Assembly (NCBI GenBank): GCA_026418015.1
Contig: JAOACE010000005.1
Location: 1 to 64,000, forward strand
DNA length: 64,000 bases
Reading direction: 5' to 3'
Source of the DNA: Leptospiraceae bacterium
GTDB lineage: Bacteria; Spirochaetota; Leptospiria; Leptospirales; Leptonemataceae
The notes under the pieces were generated by a model. The model ran no database searches, was not told the DNA's origin, and saw only the letters and a program-made list of their open reading frames with translations. The position numbers were made by a program, and so were the translations under genes. Shown here in pieces: positions 60,018 through 64,000 of the stretch. Within the stretch, counting starts at the first letter, position 1. Each line of letters opens with the position of its first letter.

Positions 60018-62018
60018 ATGTCAATGGATAGTTGGACAAAGCAGTTGACCAAGATGTATGGAATTTATACAATTGGTTTTTTTAGTGTAGTGATTATTTT
60101 AGGAATTTTAGAAGCTTTGGGATTAGAGCCTAAGTATATTGGTTATACCTATCTATTTGGTACAGTAGTACTTTATGCTACTATTGGTATTTTATCGAGG
60201 ACACAAGTTCTTTCTGAGTATTATGTAGCTGGAAGACGCGTTCCTGCTGTATTTAACGGAATGGCAACAGCTGCGGACTGGATGAGTGCTGCATCTTTTA
60301 TCAGTATGGCTGGTGCTTTATATTTACAAGGATATGATGGATTAGCGTTTATTATGGGATGGACAGGTGGCTATGTATTGTTGGCAGTTCTTATAGCACC
60401 GTTTATAAGAAAATTTGGTCAATATACAATTCCCGATTTTCTTGATGCTCGATATGGTGGTAAATTGCCTAGATTTATCGGTGTTATTAGTGCTGTAATT
60501 GTGTCTACTGCATATCTTATTGCTCAGGTTACTGGTGTGGGCATTATTACCAGTAGGTTTTTAGGATTAGAATACAATGTAGGGGTATTCGTAGGTCTTG
60601 CAGGTATATTGGTTTGTTCTTTCCTTGGTGGTATGCGTGCTGTAACTTGGACACAAGTTGCACAATATATTATTCTTATTATAGCATATTTAATTCCTGT
60701 GATTTCAATGTCTTATAAACAAACAGGTGTTCCTATACCACAACTTATGTATGGTCAAGCTCTACAAAATATAGAAAAAAGGCAAGCAGAACTAAAAGAT
60801 GATCCTAAGGAAGTAGAAGTTCGAGAAATTTATAAGCAACGTGCAGAAAGTTTAAAACAAAAATTAGCTGGACTACCTGATAGTTGGAGTGCTGGAAAAG
60901 CAGAATTAGAACAAAAGCTCAATTCCTTACCAGCAGATGATCCCGAAAGAGCAAAAGTAGAAAAAGCCTTAAAATCTTATCCAACATCACCAGAAGATGC
61001 AAAAGAAAAATGGACAGCTCAAATGAATGCAGCTTTGGCAGCATCAAAACCACCTAAATCTTATGTTCAAACCCCCACAGATGCAAAAGGATTAGCAAAC
61101 TTCCTTATTTTAACCTTTATATTGATGGTTGGTACGGCGGGATTGCCACACATTCTAATGCGTTTCTATACAACACCAACAGTTAAAGAAGCAAGAAGTT
61201 CTGCTGCATGGGCATTGTTGTTTATTTTCTTGCTATATTTTACAGCACCATCTTATGCAGCTTTCGCAAGAAACGAAATTTTAACCAATATTGTGGGACT
61301 TGCATATACGAATTTACCTGCTTGGGCAGCAAAATGGGCTGGAGTAGGTTTAATTAACATTACTGATATTAATGGTGATGGTATAATTCAATTTGCAGAA
61401 ATTTCTATCCAAGCAGATGCTGTGGTTCTCGCAACACCAGAAATTGCAGGATTACCTTATGTTTTTGTTGGTTTGATCGCAGCTGGTGGTTTAGCAGCAG
61501 CACTTTCGACAGCAGATGGTTTATTGATTACAATTTCCAATGCAATTTCTCATGACCTCTATTACAAAATGATCAATCCAAATGTATCTCCATCTATGCG
61601 TGTAAAATTAGGAAAAGCATTGTTAATCATAGTTGCTTTGATTGCAGCATATTTAGCAACATTTAAGTTGGCGATTATCGTAGAACTTGTAGGTTGGGCA
61701 TTCTCTCTTGCAGCAGCAACATTTTTCCCAGAAGTTGTGTTTGGAATTTGGGATAAGAGAATGAACAAAGCTGGTGCTATAGCGGGAATGACAGTAGGTT
61801 TAGCAGTTACTCTAATCTACCTAATTGGAAGTAGGTTCTATGGATTAGATTGGTTTGGTATTAAAACCATTTCTTCGGGAATCTTTGGCTTAATTGCAAA
61901 TGTTGTAGTTGCTCTTGTGGTATCTCGATTAACACCTCCACCCGACGAAAAATTACAAGACTTTGTTGATCATTTAAGATATCCAAAAGGTGCAATTAAA
62001 GCAGGTGCGGAAGAATAA
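60018..62018 (+). CDS. Sodium/solute symporter, ActP/VC_2705-like
   Basis: A 666-aa SSS-family transporter (about 13 helices) moving a small organic acid such as acetate with Na+. Typical stretches are SEYYVAGRRVPAVFNGMATAADWMSAASFISMAGALYLQGYDGL, GGYVLLAVLIAPFIRKFGQYTIPDFL and GGLAAALSTADGLLITISNAISHDLY. Between two helices is a long hydrophilic insert (about residues 250-350, Glu/Lys-rich, predicted helical; ALQNIEKRQAELKDDPKEV). The gene is next to DUF4212, which supports the ActP-like group, though the substrate is inferred. AGGAGG in the end of DUF4212 serves as ribosome site. Confidence 0.94.
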   Translation: MSMDSWTKQLTKMYGIYTIGFFSVVIILGILEALGLEPKYIGYTYLFGTVVLYATIGILSRTQVLSEYYVAGRRVPAVFNGMATAADWMSAASFISMAGALYLQGYDGLAFIMGWTGGYVLLAVLIAPFIRKFGQYTIPDFLDARYGGKLPRFIGVISAVIVSTAYLIAQVTGVGIITSRFLGLEYNVGVFVGLAGILVCSFLGGMRAVTWTQVAQYIILIIAYLIPVISMSYKQTGVPIPQLMYGQALQNIEKRQAELKDDPKEVEVREIYKQRAESLKQKLAGLPDSWSAGKAELEQKLNSLPADDPERAKVEKALKSYPTSPEDAKEKWTAQMNAALAASKPPKSYVQTPTDAKGLANFLILTFILMVGTAGLPHILMRFYTTPTVKEARSSAAWALLFIFLLYFTAPSYAAFARNEILTNIVGLAYTNLPAWAAKWAGVGLINITDINGDGIIQFAEISIQADAVVLATPEIAGLPYVFVGLIAAGGLAAALSTADGLLITISNAISHDLYYKMINPNVSPSMRVKLGKALLIIVALIAAYLATFKLAIIVELVGWAFSLAAATFFPEVVFGIWDKRMNKAGAIAGMTVGLAVTLIYLIGSRFYGLDWFGIKTISSGIFGLIANVVVALVVSRLTPPPDEKLQDFVDHLRYPKGAIKAGAEE

Positions 62019-62248
62019 TGTTGGAGTTAATCTTAAACTATACTCTTGCTTTTATCATGTGGCTCGTCATTGCACGAGCCATCATGTCTTTGTTTACAAC
62101 AGATATGAATAATTTTATTTACGCAATGCTTTATAAATCAACAGAACCATTATATAGAGTTGCAAGGAATGTTTTTCCTAAGGGAACAACCTTTTTTATT
62201 TTAATTATAATAATCATTTTAAGAATCATCATTATAAAATTATTATAA
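62018..62248 (+). CDS. YggT-like small membrane protein
   Basis: A 76-aa protein with two hydrophobic helices (LILNYTLAFIMWLVIARAIMSLF and FFILIIIIILRIIIIKLL) and a central STEPLYRVARNVFP, which matches the YggT pattern (T-E-P-x-x-x-x-x-R). It is half the length of two-unit YggT proteins. The start overlaps the symporter stop (TAATG), so it belongs to the operon and may assist the transporter. Confidence 0.78.
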   Translation: MLELILNYTLAFIMWLVIARAIMSLFTTDMNNFIYAMLYKSTEPLYRVARNVFPKGTTFFILIIIIILRIIIIKLL

Positions 62249-62257
62249 TCACTCTAT

Positions 62258-64000
62258 ATGGAAAATTTTTTCAGTCAGGTTTATCCATTTAATATATTAC
62301 CAGAAGATGAGTTGAATTATTTATATAATAATATTATAAAAAAAAAATATAAAAAAGATGATATAATTTTTAAAGAATCAACAGAACCATTAGAGTATCT
62401 TTATATTATAGAGAAAGGGTCAGTCAGTCTAGAAGCAGATAACCAGATTATCGAAACCCTTAAAGAAGCAGATATATTTGGTTTTGTCTCGTTATTGGGA
62501 GATCAGCCTCCTACTTCCACTGCTCGAGTATTAGAAGAACCTACGATTGTTTGGTTAGTGCCAAAACAAGATTTTTTAAGACTTTGTAATGAATATAATG
62601 ATTTTGCTCTCTATTTTACAAAAAAACTATCTAACAGAATATCGAAGTTTTCTACTTCACGTTCTTTTTTTGATGTTGAAGGTTTAATCGATGTTAAGAT
62701 TAAAGATTTAAAATTAAAAGAACCATTAATTGTAGAACATAATAAAAACCTTTTAGATGCCATTAAACTTATGGCAGAGAAGGATTCTACTTATTGTATA
62801 ATAAAAAGAGATGGTGATTATGGAATTATTACCGAAAGAGATGTGATCAAAAAGGTATTAGCAAAGGATTTAGATCCCAAAAAAATGACGGTGCAAGAGA
62901 TTGCAACATTCCCAATCATAAAAATGTCATCTTCGGATTTGCTATTTAATGCACTACTTACAATGGCAAAACACAACATAAGAAAGCTTATAATTAGCGA
63001 AGGGGAACAAATTGTTGGTGTGCTTGACGATAGGACTATTATATCTCATCAGAGTAAAAATGTATTATTTCTTATAAAAGAGATCGATAAAGCAAAGTCT
63101 ATTGAGGATCTATCTTATTTATATTCTATGATTCAAGATAGCTTAATAGAGATTTCTTCTCGCGGAATGGATCCAGAATATATGGGAAAATATATTTCCG
63201 AATTAAACGATTACTTTATGAAGAAGACAGCAAAGCTCACAGAAGCATTATTGGGAAAAAGCCCTTCCGATTATATGATTCTTGTAATAGGTTCAGAAGG
63301 AAGAAAAGAGCAAAGTCTAAAAACAGATCAAGACAATGTATTATTATACGAAAGTGACGAGAATAACTATTTCGAAAATTTTGCCAAAACCTATATAGAT
63401 AATTTATTAAAAATTGGATTCCCTCCTTGTCCAGGGAATGTAATGATCAGCAATCCCTATTGGAGAAAAAGTAAATTAGATTGGTTTAAAGAAATCGAAA
63501 AATGGATGGAAAACCCAAAACCAGAAAATGTTTTAAATATCAGTATTTTTTTCGATTTTAGAATGGTTTTTGGTTCAGAATATCTTTACGAAGAATTAAA
63601 AGAATTTGTAAAAAAAAGTATAAAAACAAGTAAAACATTTCTTCCTTTTTTGGCATCGGAAGCAGTTAAGTTTAAACCACCATTGAATCTATTTAAACAA
63701 TTAGTCGTAGAAAAATCTGGAGAAAACAGAGGCAAGATCGATATAAAAAAACATGGAATATTCCCAATTGTACAAGGTATTAGAGTATTATCGTTAGAAA
63801 ACGAAATCTTCGAAACAAATACTTATGAACGCATTAAAATATTATCTACAAGAAATGTATTTGGCGAAAAATTCGCGAAGGATTTAGAAGATACATATAG
63901 ATTTTTAATGAATATTAGGTTAAAATCTCAGGCAAATCAACTTTATTTAGGAAAAGAACCAAGTAATTTTATCGATCCAGAAACATTATCGAAAACAGAG
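62258..64000 (+). CDS. cNMP-binding/CBS/DUF294 nucleotidyltransferase-like protein, truncated by window end
   Basis: An ORF of 581 codons starting MENFFSQVYPFNILPEDEL and still open at base 64000, which explains its absence from the track. Domains: cNMP-binding domain (1-130; cassette DIFGFVSLLGDQPPTSTARV is degenerate), a CBS pair (about 145-275; PLIVEHNKNLLDAIKLMAEKDSTYCII and KHNIRKLIISEGEQIVGVL), then a DUF294 nucleotidyltransferase-like domain (about 340-580; VIGSEGRKEQSLKTDQDNVLLY, matching the GS-x-GR-x-E-Q...TDQD pattern). Such proteins often sit next to ActP/DUF4212 symporters, and an exonuclease-type gene often follows. It probably senses nucleotide levels to control the transporter, an inference. 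Confidence 0.9.
   Translation, partial: MENFFSQVYPFNILPEDELNYLYNNIIKKKYKKDDIIFKESTEPLEYLYIIEKGSVSLEADNQIIETLKEADIFGFVSLLGDQPPTSTARVLEEPTIVWLVPKQDFLRLCNEYNDFALYFTKKLSNRISKFSTSRSFFDVEGLIDVKIKDLKLKEPLIVEHNKNLLDAIKLMAEKDSTYCIIKRDGDYGIITERDVIKKVLAKDLDPKKMTVQEIATFPIIKMSSSDLLFNALLTMAKHNIRKLIISEGEQIVGVLDDRTIISHQSKNVLFLIKEIDKAKSIEDLSYLYSMIQDSLIEISSRGMDPEYMGKYISELNDYFMKKTAKLTEALLGKSPSDYMILVIGSEGRKEQSLKTDQDNVLLYESDENNYFENFAKTYIDNLLKIGFPPCPGNVMISNPYWRKSKLDWFKEIEKWMENPKPENVLNISIFFDFRMVFGSEYLYEELKEFVKKSIKTSKTFLPFLASEAVKFKPPLNLFKQLVVEKSGENRGKIDIKKHGIFPIVQGIRVLSLENEIFETNTYERIKILSTRNVFGEKFAKDLEDTYRFLMNIRLKSQANQLYLGKEPSNFIDPETLSKTE

Overview
The window is an AT-rich (roughly 30% GC by eye) chromosomal stretch from a double-membraned bacterium, most likely a spirochaete of the Leptospirales type. 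The main evidence is a P83/100-family protein, 7TMR-DISM sensor proteins, two copies of a protein resembling the leptospiral DUF1564 family, an MBL plus cyclic-nucleotide-binding fusion, and an LPS pathway (kdsA, lptC, an OstA-repeat protein, lptB). Genes are tightly packed, often overlapping by 4-29 bases. I see no rRNA, tRNA, transposase, phage genes or CRISPR array, so this is mainly core genome with some lineage-specific genes.

Layout. 0-2 kb: a 7TMR-DISM gene cut by the window edge and broken by a one-base frameshift, a secreted rhodanese behind a 32-bp perfect palindrome, and DUF1564-like copy A. 2-8 kb: hisF-hisE-kdsA-lptC-ostA-lptB-rpoN, one continuous collinear run joining histidine synthesis, Kdo synthesis, LPS transport and sigma-54. 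8-12 kb: an acetyl-xylan-esterase-like protein that has lost its catalytic residues, then a four-gene run of two single-domain cyclic-nucleotide sensors, an unrecognised 342-aa protein and a membrane PP2C/SpoIIE phosphatase. 12-23 kb: alpha/beta hydrolase, nhaA, an acetoacetate-decarboxylase-like and SRPBCC pair, M15-like peptidase, 7TMR-DISM/PAS/HATPase sensor, ispF, DUF4234, HEAT-repeat lipoprotein, GDSL hydrolase. 23.5-26 kb: cysS and an RlmB-type methyltransferase.

26-30.4 kb: a leucine-degradation operon (3-methylcrotonyl-CoA carboxylase CT subunit, methylglutaconyl-CoA-hydratase-like crotonase, then an alpha subunit split into a biotin carboxylase and a BT/BCCP protein). 30.4-33 kb: tatA-tatC, a coiled-coil protein, thioredoxin, a His-rich lipoprotein. 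33-41 kb: MBL/cNMP fusion, DoxX, a CCDC90-like coiled-coil protein made of 11-residue repeats, a DUF255 thioredoxin-domain protein, a zinc-ribbon protein and P83/100. 41-49.8 kb: mfd, a SurA-N-like lipoprotein, cysteine desulfurase, DUF1564-like copy B, a tetratricopeptide-like protein, a 34-aa very basic protein missing from the ORF track, and a LolA-like protein. 49.8-57 kb: gltB-gltD glutamate synthase and an aldo/keto reductase with a small coupled upstream ORF. 57-64 kb: a second SpoIIE phosphatase, then a sodium/solute symporter operon (DUF4212, SSS permease, YggT-like protein, cNMP-CBS-DUF294 protein running off the right edge) preceded by a long leader that may encode a 34-aa peptide.

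Two themes recur. First, signalling: five cyclic-nucleotide-binding domains (two with intact phosphate-binding cassettes), two SpoIIE phosphatases, one RsbW-like HATPase sensor and no nucleotide cyclase in the window. Second, several genes without a Shine-Dalgarno sequence have a -35/-10 pair placed so that transcription would start at or beside the initiation codon, which suggests leaderless mRNAs. All functional calls rest on motif recognition by eye; no database search was possible.
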